Positions 25,052 to 33,103 of a DNA stretch of 64,000 nucleotides are shown one piece after another. The stretch covers positions 478,593-542,592 of the forward strand of contig NZ_KB911584.1 in the NCBI RefSeq assembly GCF_000383615.1, read 5' to 3'. Made by a program: the position numbers and the translations under genes. The stretch comes from Streptomyces canus 299MFChir4.1. GTDB lineage: Bacteria > Actinomycetota > Actinomycetes > Streptomycetales > Streptomycetaceae. How positions within the stretch are numbered: the first letter of the stretch is position 1; every line of letters starts with the position of its first letter. Under the pieces are notes generated by a model. It did no database searches. It was not told the DNA's origin and saw nothing but the letters and a program-made list of their open reading frames with translations.

Positions 25052-26413
25052 ATGAACGGGGACGCAGCGCTCGCGCGCGGCGACGCACGCAAGACCGCCG
25101 AGGGCCTGGCCCACCTCTCCGGATTCGGCAACGAGCACGCCTCGGAGGCCGTCCCGGGCGCCCTCCCCGTGGGCCGCAACGCCCCGCAGCGCGCCCCCCT
25201 CGGCCTGTACGCGGAACAGCTCAGCGGTACGGCGTTCACCGAGCCCCGCGCCCACAACCGCCGCTCCTGGCTGTACCGCATCCGCCCCTCCGCCGCGCAT
25301 CCGGCGTTCACGCACACCCACAACGGCCACCTCCGCACGGCCCCCTTCACCGAGTCGGTCCCGGACCCGAACCGGCTGCGCTGGAACCCGCTGCCGGAGC
25401 CCGTCGAGGGCACCGACTTCCTCGCCGGCCTGTGGACCCTCGGCGGCAACGGCGACGTCACCCAGCGCACCGGCATGGCCGTGCACCTCTACCACGCCAC
25501 CGACTCCATGGACCGCGTCTTCAGCAACGCCGACGGCGAGCTGCTGATCGTCCCGGAGCGCGGCGGGCTGCTGCTGCGCACGGAGTTCGGGCTGCTGCAT
25601 GTGGAGCCGGGCCATGTGGCGCTGATCCCTCGCGGGGTGCGCTTCCGTGTGGAGCTGCTCGACACTGCGCCGAATCGCGGGCAGAGCCCGACCGCCCGCG
25701 GTTATGTGTGCGAGAACTATGGGGCCCCCTTCCAGCTCCCCGACCTCGGCCCGATCGGCGCCAACGGTCTCGCCAACGCCCGTGACTTCCTCGCCCCCGT
25801 CGCCGCCTACGAGGACGTCGAGGGGCCGGTGGAGGTGGTCAACAAGTTCTGCGGCAACCTCTGGACGGCGACCTACGACCACTCCCCGCTCGACGTGGTC
25901 GCATGGCATGGCAACCATGTGCCGTACGTCTACGACCTGCGCCGCTTCAATGTCATCGGCTCCATCTCCTACGACCACCCCGACCCGTCGATCTTCACCG
26001 TGCTGACGTCCCCGTCGGACACGCCGGGCCTGGCCGGAGTCGACTTCGTGGTCTTCGCGCCACGCTGGCTGGTGGGCGAGGACACCTTCCGGCCGCCGTA
26101 CTTCCACCGGAACGTGATGAGCGAGTACATGGGCCTGATCGAGGGCGCCTACGACGCCAAGGCGGAGGGCTTCGTGCCCGGCGGCGGCTCGCTGCACAAC
26201 ATGATGTCGGCGCACGGACCCGACCGGGAGACGTTCGACCGGGCGAGCGCGGCCGAGCTCAAGCCCCAGAAGGTCGACGACGGGCTCGCGTTCATGTTCG
26301 AGACCCGCTGGCCGGTGACGCTCACGGCGCAGGCGGCCCGGGCGGACCACCTCCAGTCGCACTACGACGACGTGTGGCGGGGCCTGGAACGTCACTTCCG
26401 CCCGTTGCACTGA
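25052..26413 (+). CDS. hmgA: Homogentisate 1,2-dioxygenase
   Basis: 453-residue Fe(II) ring-cleavage enzyme of tyrosine/phenylalanine catabolism, which converts homogentisate to maleylacetoacetate. The family hallmarks are all present: [22 protein letters not shown] at the N-terminus, the [14 protein letters not shown] segment [14 protein letters not shown], and the C-terminal metal region [18 protein letters not shown] with the ligand His and Glu. Full length. The ATG at 25052 follows AAGGGAG. A UTRA-type GntR gene lies 27 bases downstream and is probably cotranscribed. Downstream pathway genes (fumarylacetoacetase, isomerase) are not in the window. Confidence 0.98.
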   Translation: MNGDAALARGDARKTAEGLAHLSGFGNEHASEAVPGALPVGRNAPQRAPLGLYAEQLSGTAFTEPRAHNRRSWLYRIRPSAAHPAFTHTHNGHLRTAPFTESVPDPNRLRWNPLPEPVEGTDFLAGLWTLGGNGDVTQRTGMAVHLYHATDSMDRVFSNADGELLIVPERGGLLLRTEFGLLHVEPGHVALIPRGVRFRVELLDTAPNRGQSPTARGYVCENYGAPFQLPDLGPIGANGLANARDFLAPVAAYEDVEGPVEVVNKFCGNLWTATYDHSPLDVVAWHGNHVPYVYDLRRFNVIGSISYDHPDPSIFTVLTSPSDTPGLAGVDFVVFAPRWLVGEDTFRPPYFHRNVMSEYMGLIEGAYDAKAEGFVPGGGSLHNMMSAHGPDRETFDRASAAELKPQKVDDGLAFMFETRWPVTLTAQAARADHLQSHYDDVWRGLERHFRPLH

Positions 26414-26440
26414 CCGATCCGCGGAAGGTACGGATAGCCC

Positions 26441-27190
26441 GTGACCTCCTTCGCCCCGGACTCGATCGTCCTGAACCGCAAGCTGCCGCTCTGGTACCAG
26501 GTGTCGCAGTCCCTGCGCGCCTCGATACTCGGCCGCTCCCTCCAGGACCCGCTCCGCCTGCCCACCGAGGAACAGCTCGCGGGCCACTACGGCGTGAGCG
26601 TGCTGACCATGCGGCAGGCGCTGAAGGAGCTGGAGGACGAGGGGCTGATCACCCGTCACCGGCGCCGGGGCACCTTCATCGAGCCCGACGCGCGAAGGGG
26701 CGCCCCGGTCCGGCTGCTCGGCTCCGTGGACGCCATCGTGGCCCAGCAGTCCGGCATGACGACCGAACTGCTGGAACACGGCAAGTCGCCCGTGCCGCCC
26801 GAACTCGCCGAGTACTTCCCGGACCTGGACGAGGTGGCGTCGTACCACCGGCTGCGCAGCGACGAGAAGACGGGCGAGCCGACCAACCATGCCCGCAACT
26901 ACGTCCGCCCCGAACTGGCCGCCCGCATCGACCCGTCGGACCTGGCGCGCCGGCCGATGACGAAGGTGCTGCGGGACGTCGTCGGGGTGGACATCGGCCG
27001 CATCACGGACACCGTGGAGGCACGGCTCGCGGACCCGGAGACCGCCCGGCTGCTCCAAGTCCCGCTGCTCAGCCCGATCCTGCACTACACGGGGGTCACC
27101 TACGACACGGGCGGCCGGGTGCTCGACGCGGCGGTGATCCACTACCGGGGCGACCGGTTCTCCTTCTCGGTGACTCTGGACGCCACGTGA
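26441..27190 (+). CDS. GntR-family regulator (HutC/UTRA subfamily)
   Basis: 249 residues. The GntR winged helix (residues ~15-85) includes LPLWYQVSQSLRASILGRSLQDPLRLPTEEQLAGHYGVSVLTMRQALKELEDEGLITRHRRRGTFI. The UTRA ligand domain (~100-245) ends with HYTGVTYDTGGRVLDAAVIHYRGDRFSFSVTL. HutC-type regulators sense small acids or sugar phosphates. The GTG at 26441 follows GGAAGG at good spacing. Its place right behind hmgA suggests it controls aromatic amino-acid catabolism, although a divergently encoded target is absent. Confidence 0.93.
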   Translation: MTSFAPDSIVLNRKLPLWYQVSQSLRASILGRSLQDPLRLPTEEQLAGHYGVSVLTMRQALKELEDEGLITRHRRRGTFIEPDARRGAPVRLLGSVDAIVAQQSGMTTELLEHGKSPVPPELAEYFPDLDEVASYHRLRSDEKTGEPTNHARNYVRPELAARIDPSDLARRPMTKVLRDVVGVDIGRITDTVEARLADPETARLLQVPLLSPILHYTGVTYDTGGRVLDAAVIHYRGDRFSFSVTLDAT

Positions 27191-27230
27191 ACCCACTGGC
27201 CCCGGCCGCCTGTCGGCGAGAGGTCGTACG

Positions 27231-28385
27231 ATGCCCAGCGTGACGCACGACGACGCTCCGCCGCTGGCGGACCTCATGCCGTGGTCCGTCGCACCGCCGC
27301 GGCTCGGCCGAGGGTGGCCGACGGGCCCCGACGCGGCATCCCTCAAAGCCCGCTGGGACGCCCTGCTGAAGGCCGAGGGGCCCGACCGGGAGGCCCTGTT
27401 CGAGCCCACCCGCTCCCGCACCCTGCGCTCGGCTCTCGGACAGCTGCCGGGGCGGACGGGCGGCACCGAGAGGCTCACGCGCGCCTCCGGCCCGTGCCCG
27501 GAGCCGGTACGGGTCCTGTCCGGGCCCTTCGACGAGCAGTGGCTGATCCCGGACCAGCGGCTGATCGACGCGGCCCGGCCCGAGCTGTGGCGGGTGGCGG
27601 ACGACGAGCAGGTGTTCGTGGTGGAGACCCCCACGGACGGCCGGGGCCCCCAGCTCCTGGCGACCTCGGTGCTCCCCCTGCTCCGCCCGGGCCGCATCCG
27701 CCCGCTGTACCGCCGCCCGGGCGGCGCCGAACCGAACCTGGCTCCGGGCCTCCTGGAGCACCTGGGCACCCGGCTCGGTATCCCGGTGGCACCTCTGGAC
27801 GTCCTCGCCTGGATCGTGACGGCGGTCCGCCCGGGCCTCACCGTCCCGCTCACCGACGACCCCGAACTGTGGTGCCGCGGCGTCGAGTCGGGCCGCCGCA
27901 CGCTGTGGCTGATGCGCCGCGACGGCGACCGGCCGAAGCTGCCGGGAGGTCGCCGTCCGTACGTACGCGCACCGCTGCCGTCCCGCCCCCTGATCCTGGA
28001 CTACGACCGCGACGAGGAGGCCCTGCTGCTCGACGAGGGCCGCGTCTCTCCCGTACCGCCGGAGGCCTGGGACTTCCAGGCGGGCGGCGTCCGGGTGCTG
28101 GAGCAGTGGTTCGCGGCTCGGGTCGCGGAACCGGAGCCGGGCACCCTGTCCGCGATCCGCCCGGCGACCTGGCCGCAGGCATGGACGTCGGAGCTGCTCG
28201 AACTGATCACGGTGCTGGCCCTGCTGGCGGATCTCCAGCCGTTGGAGGACGATGTGACTTCACAGATCTCGGCGAGCGACCTGCGTGAGGCGGGGGTATT
28301 GCCGGTGCCGGAGAGCGCGCGGAAGCCGGCGTCTGTCTTCGATCACCACGAGGAGGGCCCAGAAGGCCAGTTCGCGCTGCTGTAA
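27231..28385 (+). CDS. Stand-alone type ISP restriction-modification specificity domain protein
   Basis: 384 residues. The sequence resembles the C-terminal target-recognition region of single-polypeptide type ISP restriction enzymes (LlaBIII-like). Recognisable blocks are SVLPLLRPGRIRPLYRR, DPELWCRGVESGRRTLWLMRRDGDRPKLPGGRRPYVRAPLPSRPLILDYDRDEEALLLDEGR and EAWDFQAGGVRVLEQWFAARV, the last matching the family's GG-x-VLE-W pattern. The nuclease, helicase and methyltransferase domains (over 1000 residues) are missing and not encoded nearby. Such free-standing forms recur in Streptomyces; whether they bind DNA is untested. The start at 27231 is an ATG with GAGAGG upstream. Confidence 0.7.
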   Translation: MPSVTHDDAPPLADLMPWSVAPPRLGRGWPTGPDAASLKARWDALLKAEGPDREALFEPTRSRTLRSALGQLPGRTGGTERLTRASGPCPEPVRVLSGPFDEQWLIPDQRLIDAARPELWRVADDEQVFVVETPTDGRGPQLLATSVLPLLRPGRIRPLYRRPGGAEPNLAPGLLEHLGTRLGIPVAPLDVLAWIVTAVRPGLTVPLTDDPELWCRGVESGRRTLWLMRRDGDRPKLPGGRRPYVRAPLPSRPLILDYDRDEEALLLDEGRVSPVPPEAWDFQAGGVRVLEQWFAARVAEPEPGTLSAIRPATWPQAWTSELLELITVLALLADLQPLEDDVTSQISASDLREAGVLPVPESARKPASVFDHHEEGPEGQFALL

Positions 28386-28392
28386 CCCCGCT

Positions 28393-28420
28393 AGGGGCGC
28401 GGGGAACCGCGCGACCAGCC
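28393..28420. repeat. Second copy of the GGGGCGCGGGG...GCGCGACCAGCC element
   Basis: AGGGGCGCGGGGAACC followed by GCGCGACCAGCC lies between two convergent genes, eight bases after the ISP stop codon. Same dispersed element as at 9268-9325, here in its short form; placement suggests a terminator role. Confidence 0.7.
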
Positions 28421-28449
28421 ACCACGGCGCCGCACCCGGCACCGAACAG

Positions 28450-29163
28450 TCACCCCCGCGGCGAGAACCCGTCCAGGACCCGCTCCAGCATCCGCTCGAA
28501 CACCGCGTCCAGATCGATCGGCCCCGCGTCCTCCATGAACGACGCCGCCAGCCGCGGATACGCCCCAGACGCCACCTGACTGCCCAGGTAGGCGATCCGC
28601 ACCGCGTTCTCCTGCTCCTCGGACCACGGCAGCGACCGCACGCGCTCGGCGGTGGAGAGCTCGTTGGAGACGTACGTCGTCACACACCCGTTGAGCATCG
28701 CGACCAGCTCGATCTTCGTGCCGGCGCGGGCGTCCAGCGGGTCGAGGCAGGCGAGGCAGTGCTCCAGGTAGCGCAGGGCGTTGGGGCTGAAGCCGTACAC
28801 CCCTGACATCAGCCGCACCATCCAGGGATGCCGGTGCATGAGGGCCTTGGTCTGGCGCGCGTTGCGCAGCATGTCGGCCCGCCAGTCACCGGTCGGCTCG
28901 AACAGCTCGTGCTCCCCGCTGACCGCGTCCACCATCAGCTCGTACAGGTCCTCCTTACGGGGGACGTAGTTGTACAGGGACATCGTCCCGCAGCCCAGTT
29001 CGGCCGCGACATGGCGCATCGACACCGCGTCCAGCCCGCCGGCGTCGGCCAGCCGCACCGCCGCCGCCGCGATGTCCGCCCTGGTGAACGCGGGCTTCGG
29101 CCCACGCCCCGTCCGCTCGGGACGGGCCCAGATCACTTCGGGTACGGCCGCTCGGCCCGCCAT
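28450..29163 (-). CDS. TetR-family repressor of the adjacent ABC exporter
   Basis: 237 residues. HTH region FTRADIAAAAVRLADAGGLDAVSMRHVAAELGCGTMSLYNYVPRKEDLYELMVDAV sits at residues ~26-80. The C-terminal part is of the TetR_C (tetracycline-repressor-like) type, common beside antibiotic exporters. The ATG at 29163 has GAGGTGATG upstream. It diverges from an ABC-2 exporter operon, and two copies of a TACGTAC-N3-GTACNTA palindrome lie between and just inside the exporter gene. The expected inducer is a drug or endogenous metabolite exported by the pump. Confidence 0.92.
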   Translation of the reverse strand: MAGRAAVPEVIWARPERTGRGPKPAFTRADIAAAAVRLADAGGLDAVSMRHVAAELGCGTMSLYNYVPRKEDLYELMVDAVSGEHELFEPTGDWRADMLRNARQTKALMHRHPWMVRLMSGVYGFSPNALRYLEHCLACLDPLDARAGTKIELVAMLNGCVTTYVSNELSTAERVRSLPWSEEQENAVRIAYLGSQVASGAYPRLAASFMEDAGPIDLDAVFERMLERVLDGFSPRG

Positions 29164-29191
29164 CGATCATCACCTCGGCCACCATCCTAGT

Positions 29192-29208
29192 TACGTACAG
29201 CGTACGTA
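29192..29208. promoter_or_regulatory. TetR operator 1
   Basis: TACGTACAGCGTACGTA: perfect 7-bp arms, 3-base spacer, between the divergent TetR and ABC exporter starts. Confidence 0.85.
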
Positions 29209-29226
29209 GTGCGCTATGGTCCTGCC

Positions 29227-30165
29227 ATGACTTCTACGTACGCTGTACTTAGTGAAGGTCTGGAAAAGCGGTTCGGGGAGGTCCATGCCGTGCGCGGCCT
29301 GGATCTCGCCGTGGCCCCGGGCACGGTCTGCGGCATCCTCGGCCCCAACGGCGCGGGCAAGACCACGGCCGTACGGCTGCTGACCACGCTGCTGCGGCCG
29401 GACGCCGGCTCCGCGCGGGTCGCGGGGCACGACCTCGTCCGGGAGCCGGAGGCGGTGCGCCGCGCCATCGCCGTCACCGGGCAGCACGCGTCGGTCGACG
29501 GGGACCTCACCGGGCGCCAGAACCTGCGGCTGTTCGCCCGGCTGCACCGGGTGCGGGGGCCGGCCGAGCGGGCCGCCGAGCTGCTCGACCGCTTCGGACT
29601 GACCGAGGCCGCCGACCGGGCCGCGTCCACCTACTCGGGAGGGATGCGGCGCCGTCTCGATCTCGCGGCGAGCCTGATCCGGCGCCCCGAGATCCTGTTC
29701 CTCGACGAGCCGACGACCGGACTCGACCCGGCCAGCCGCAACATCGTCTGGGAGGCCGTGCGCGATCTGACGGCGGACGGCACGACCGTGCTGCTGACCA
29801 CGCAGTACCTGGAGGAGGTCGACCGGCTCGCCCATGACATAGCCCTGGTGGACAAGGGGCGGGTCGCGCACACGGGTTCGCCGGCCCAGCTCAAGGCGCT
29901 GATCGGGGCGCACGTCGAGATCGTCGTCACGGACGCGGACCTCCTGGTGAAGGCGGCCGGCGTGCTCGACCAACTCACCGGCGGCGAACCGTCGTTCGAC
30001 CACGACCGGAACGCGATCGGCGCGATCACCCGGGACTCCACGCTCACCCTGCCCCGGCTGGTGCGCGAACTGGACGCGGCGGGCGTGCCGTTGCTCGACG
30101 CGAGCATCCGGCCGCCGACCCTCGACGACGTCTTCCTGCGACTCACCAAGGAGCTTGCGACATGA
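29227..30165 (+). CDS. ABC exporter ATP-binding protein (DrrA-like)
   Basis: 312 residues. The nucleotide-binding domain has Walker A GPNGAGKTT, signature YSGGMRRRLDLAASL, Walker B ILFLDEPTTGLDP and the switch region TTQYLEEVDRLA; the C-terminal ~80 residues form the DrrA-type extension (PPTLDDVFLRLTKE). It powers the ABC-2 permease encoded next. The ATG at 29227 is the first plausible start; the codons immediately after it (ACTTCTACGTACGCTGTACTTAGT) are also an operator copy. The ribosome site is weak, so translation may depend on a leaderless or very short leader mRNA. Overlap with the permease gene is ATGA. Confidence 0.95.
   Translation: MTSTYAVLSEGLEKRFGEVHAVRGLDLAVAPGTVCGILGPNGAGKTTAVRLLTTLLRPDAGSARVAGHDLVREPEAVRRAIAVTGQHASVDGDLTGRQNLRLFARLHRVRGPAERAAELLDRFGLTEAADRAASTYSGGMRRRLDLAASLIRRPEILFLDEPTTGLDPASRNIVWEAVRDLTADGTTVLLTTQYLEEVDRLAHDIALVDKGRVAHTGSPAQLKALIGAHVEIVVTDADLLVKAAGVLDQLTGGEPSFDHDRNAIGAITRDSTLTLPRLVRELDAAGVPLLDASIRPPTLDDVFLRLTKELAT
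29235..29251. promoter_or_regulatory. TetR operator 2, inside the exporter ATPase gene
   Basis: TACGTACGCTGTACTTA: same palindrome as operator 1 with one mismatch, covering codons 3-9 of the ATPase gene. Centre-to-centre distance from operator 1 is 43 bases, about four helical turns. Confidence 0.78.
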
Positions 30166-30944
30166 GCATGTTGGCCTACGACGGCACCGCGATGCTGGGC
30201 CGTCAGCTGCGGCGGGTCCGGAACAACCCGGGGCTGCTGATCCTGACCCAGACCATGCCGATCACCATGCTGCTGTTCTTCGGCTACGTCTTCGGCAGCG
30301 CGCTGGCGATGCCGGGCGAGGAGTACCGGTCGTTCCTGGTGCCGGGCCTGCTGGTGGCGACGGCGGCGAACGGGATCATGACCGGGATGTTCCAGGCGGC
30401 CCAGGACGTCCACCGGGGCGTGACCGACCGGCTGCGCACCCTGCCGATCAGCCGGGCGGCCGTGCCGCTGGGCCAGTCGGTCGCAGACGTGTTGGTGACC
30501 GCGGCGGGCCTGGTGCCGTTCCTGCTGGTGGGACTCGCGGTGGGCTGGCGCGTCGAGGGGTCCGCGCTCCGGGCGGCGGGCGCGCTCGCACTGCTGCTGC
30601 TGTTCCGGTTCGCGACCACCTGGATCGGCATCTTCCTCGGCCTGCTCACCGGTAGCGAGGAGGCGGCGGGCCAGCTGGGCGGGGCGACCTTCGTCCTGCC
30701 GCTGCTGTCCAACGCGTACATCCCGGCCGAGGGGCTGCCCGGGTGGCTGCGCGCTCTCGCCGAGTGGAACCCGATCAGCGCGGTGACCACGGCCCTGCGG
30801 GACCTGTTCGGCAACGCCCCGGTGCCGGAGGGGGCCGCCTGGCCGGTCGCACACCCGATCGCCGGGTCACTGATCTGGTGTGCGCTGCTGATCGCGGTCT
30901 TCGCACCGCTCGCCGTACGGCGGTATGCACGCGGGGAGGACTGA
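30162..30944 (+). CDS. ABC-2 type permease (DrrB-like)
   Basis: 260 residues with six predicted membrane helices. ABC-2 features are the N-terminal cytosolic segment MLGRQLRRVRNNPGLLILTQTMPI, the coupling region FQAAQDVHRGVTDRLRTLPISRAAVPLGQSVADV, and the C-terminal NAYIPAEGLPGWLRALAEWNPISAVTTALRDLFGN. It forms the transmembrane half of the exporter with the preceding ATPase, to which it is coupled by a 4-base overlap. The substrate is likely a hydrophobic drug, by analogy with daunorubicin exporters. Confidence 0.94.
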   Translation: MSMLAYDGTAMLGRQLRRVRNNPGLLILTQTMPITMLLFFGYVFGSALAMPGEEYRSFLVPGLLVATAANGIMTGMFQAAQDVHRGVTDRLRTLPISRAAVPLGQSVADVLVTAAGLVPFLLVGLAVGWRVEGSALRAAGALALLLLFRFATTWIGIFLGLLTGSEEAAGQLGGATFVLPLLSNAYIPAEGLPGWLRALAEWNPISAVTTALRDLFGNAPVPEGAAWPVAHPIAGSLIWCALLIAVFAPLAVRRYARGED

Positions 30945-31137
30945 ACACCGCTTGCCGGGAGGGGAGTTCGGGCCCATCGGGGCCCGGGCCGACCTCGGGG
31001 GCGTGCATGCCGAAGATGGTGCGTACCGGGAGGCCGAGCCGCGGGACGTGTCCCACGCTCGGCCGACTCACCTGGATCGTGCTGCATGCCGTGGGGATGA
31101 CGGGCAGGATCGCAGCACGATACCGGGCGACCAGAGC

Positions 31138-31407
31138 TCAGTGCCCGCCGAACAGCGAACGGCGCAGTCGGCGCAGCGGCGCGAACAGCGAGACGCGGCG
31201 TACCCGGGCACCCCTGTCACTGCGCTCCTGCTCGCTGGTGTCACGCGCGGTCAGCTCAAGCATCAGCGACGTCGCCTCAGCCGTCTCCCGCTGCGGGACG
31301 GCAGGTCCCGACAGCACCGAGAGATGGCGGTCGAGGCGCGAACTGGTCGCGCTGCTCCCGCAGGTGATCGCAGGGACCCTCGCCCTGCGCACTGCTATCT
31401 GTTCCAT
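31138..31407 (-). CDS. Small basic hypothetical protein
   Basis: 89 residues. The start at 31407 (MEQIAVRRARVPAITCG) is strongly supported by GGGGAGTG five bases upstream. The middle is Thr/Ser-rich with ERETAEATSLMLELTARD-like helical sequence; the C-terminus FAPLRRLRRSLFGGH is strongly basic and could bind nucleic acid or membrane. No domain is recognised and no neighbour suggests a function. A perfect GCCCCG-T-CGGGGC palindrome (31459-31471) sits in its upstream region. The 193 bases between it and the ABC permease (30945-31137) contain nothing I can support. Confidence 0.65.
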   Translation of the reverse strand: MEQIAVRRARVPAITCGSSATSSRLDRHLSVLSGPAVPQRETAEATSLMLELTARDTSEQERSDRGARVRRVSLFAPLRRLRRSLFGGH

Positions 31408-31533
31408 GTCACTCCCCACCCGTACGAGTCCACCCGGCCCGGGCAGGGTAACCCTATCGCCCCGTCGGGGCACACGTGTATCGGCGTCACAGGATTCACC
31501 TTCCCCGCAAGGGCGTTGACGACGCCTCCATGA

Positions 31534-32358
31534 TTACTCTCCGAATCCGACCGATTTCAGGGCGAGTTGGACAACCGGCTGGGTAGTGGGCTGTGGTGAT
31601 CCCCCGTCGGGTTCGACCGTCACAGCGAGTGATGTGGCGGACTTGTCGAGTCCGCTCGCGACCAAGGGCGTGTCGGCGGCGAAGAGCCCGAGGGAGCGCG
31701 GTTGCTCGTTGGGGCGCATGAGCCACAGTTGGCGCACCCGGCCGCTCGGAGGGGCGCTGTACCCGCTCAGGGTGACGACCGCGCGCCCCTCGGATGCGGA
31801 AGCGATCACTCCGATCGTCCGGCCCTGTGCGTCCTGTCCTCGGGTCGCCCGCGCGTCCCCGGCCTGGAGAACGTGGGCGATCTCACTGGCCTGGGCCTTC
31901 TGCGCATCCAGTTCGTCCTGGGTCCGGTTGGCCTGGACGGCGAACAGCGAGGCGACGACGAGAGCCGCGGCCGCGGTGGCCGTCGCGAAGGGCACGAACA
32001 GGGGACGCCGCTGACGCTGCCTGGGCGGCGGCTGGACCCCCCAGACATGCGGCGGCAGCTGCGACTTGCGCGCCCGTACCGGCTCCGGCCGCGCGCGGGC
32101 CGGCTCGGGCCGCACGGCCGACTCCTGCGGGATGGTGCGTACGGCGGCCAGCACCCGGTCGCGCATCGCGGTCGGCGGCGGAGCGGCGGCCGACCACGCG
32201 AGCCGTACCGCGTCCTCGGACAGGGCACGCACTTCCGCCGCACAGCTGTCGCAGTCCTTGAGGTGCCGCTCGAAGCGGGCCCGCTCGGCGGGCTCCAGCG
32301 CGTCGAGGGCGTACGGGGCCGCGAGGGAGTGCAGATCTTCCCGGCGGAAGAGGCTCAT
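31534..32358 (-). CDS. rskA: Anti-sigma-K factor RskA
   Basis: 274 residues. The N-terminal zinc-associated anti-sigma domain contains His32, Cys36 and Cys39 (ERHLKDCDSCAAE), preceded by LHSLAAPYALDALEPAERARF, the classic RskA start. A Pro/Arg linker leads to one transmembrane helix (~FVPFATATAAAALVVASLFAV), then an extracellular RskA C-terminal domain (GRTIGVIASASEGRAVVTLSGYSAPPSGRVRQLWLM). It holds the sigma factor inactive at the membrane until regulated proteolysis. Its start overlaps the sigma-factor stop by ATGA. Known for M. tuberculosis RskA; the inducing signal here is unknown. Confidence 0.94.
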   Translation of the reverse strand: MSLFRREDLHSLAAPYALDALEPAERARFERHLKDCDSCAAEVRALSEDAVRLAWSAAAPPPTAMRDRVLAAVRTIPQESAVRPEPARARPEPVRARKSQLPPHVWGVQPPPRQRQRRPLFVPFATATAAAALVVASLFAVQANRTQDELDAQKAQASEIAHVLQAGDARATRGQDAQGRTIGVIASASEGRAVVTLSGYSAPPSGRVRQLWLMRPNEQPRSLGLFAADTPLVASGLDKSATSLAVTVEPDGGSPQPTTQPVVQLALKSVGFGE

Positions 32359-32897
32359 GCCGCACCTCCCAGGCACTCCCGCAAGCGGGTCAGTCCGTCA
32401 CGCATCCGCGTCTTCACCGTGCCGAGCGGCAGCGAGAGCCGCTCGGCCACTTCACGGTACGTGTAGCCGTCGTAGTAGGCGAGGGTGACGGACTGCCGCT
32501 GGAGCTCGGTCAGGCGCTCCAGGCACCGGCGCACCCACTCGCGTTCGAGGCCCGCCTCGACCTCCTCGGTCACCTGGTCGAAGGCGGTGTGGTGGGCCCG
32601 GCGTGCCTCGCGCTGCTCGCGTTCACCGGCCGCGCGGGCGCTGCGCACCCGGTCGACGGCACGGCGGTGCGCGAGGGTGAGGATCCAGGACAGCGCGCTG
32701 CCGCGGCGGGGGTCGAACCGCGCGGCGGACCGCCAGGTCTCCAACAGCACCTCCTGCGACACCTCCTCCGACTGCGCCGGATCACGCACCACACGCCGTA
32801 CCAGCCCGAACACCGGCCCGGCCACGAGCCCGTAGAGCTCCTCGAATGCCATCTGGTCCCCGCCCGCCACGAGCAACAGAAGCTCATCCGCTTCCAA
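32355..32897 (-). CDS. sigK: ECF sigma factor SigK (ECF19 type)
   Basis: 180 residues from a TTG start. Region 2: FEELYGLVAGPVFGLVRRVVRDPAQSEEVSQEVLLETWRSAARFDPRRGSALSWILTLAHRRAVDRVR; region 4: RLTELQRQSVTLAYYDGYTYREVAERLSLPLGTVKTRMRDGLTRL. A longer frame to a GTG at 32966 exists, but that GTG lies upstream of the likely -10 element (32950-32955), so I choose TTG 32897, which has GGGAGGGG at proper spacing and begins the normal N-terminus (LEADELLLLVAGGDQ). Coupled to rskA. It should transcribe itself and the divergent DUF4331 operon. Confidence 0.9.
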   Translation of the reverse strand: MEADELLLLVAGGDQMAFEELYGLVAGPVFGLVRRVVRDPAQSEEVSQEVLLETWRSAARFDPRRGSALSWILTLAHRRAVDRVRSARAAGEREQREARRAHHTAFDQVTEEVEAGLEREWVRRCLERLTELQRQSVTLAYYDGYTYREVAERLSLPLGTVKTRMRDGLTRLRECLGGAA

Positions 32898-32949
32898 CTC
32901 GCCGCCCCCTCCCGCAAAGCCGCACCTGGGCCGTCCCGTCCCACGAGGT

Positions 32950-32976
32950 ATTCGCAACGAACACACCTCCGGATGG
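32950..32976 (-). promoter_or_regulatory. Autoregulatory SigK-type promoter
   Basis: On the minus strand CCATCC (32976-32971), 15 bases, then GCGAAT (32955-32950). The M. tuberculosis SigK consensus as I remember it is CCATCC-N16/17-CCGAAT. Predicted start of transcription ~32943, giving a ~45-base leader before the TTG start. Confidence 0.72.
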
Positions 32977-33039
32977 GGTTACGGATCAGAAGGCCGAAAA
33001 CGCGGGTCGAGCAGCAGAAAAGAAGTTTTGAGATTCGAC

Positions 33040-33066
33040 CAATCCGGCCCGCCCACCACTCCGAAT
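33040..33066 (+). promoter_or_regulatory. SigK-type promoter of the DUF4331 operon
   Basis: CAATCC (33040-33045), 15 bases, then CCGAAT (33061-33066), the same spacing as in the divergent sigK promoter. Predicted transcription start ~33074; the leader contains GAGGACGG before the ATG at 33104. Confidence 0.75.
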
Positions 33067-33103
33067 CACCGGCGTCAGGCAAGTTGGACTGAGGACGGAC
33101 GGC

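Noticed and set aside
30945..31137. Possible minus-strand gene after the ABC permease
   Set aside because: The only frame runs into the permease gene's antisense, lacks a ribosome site and shows no domain.
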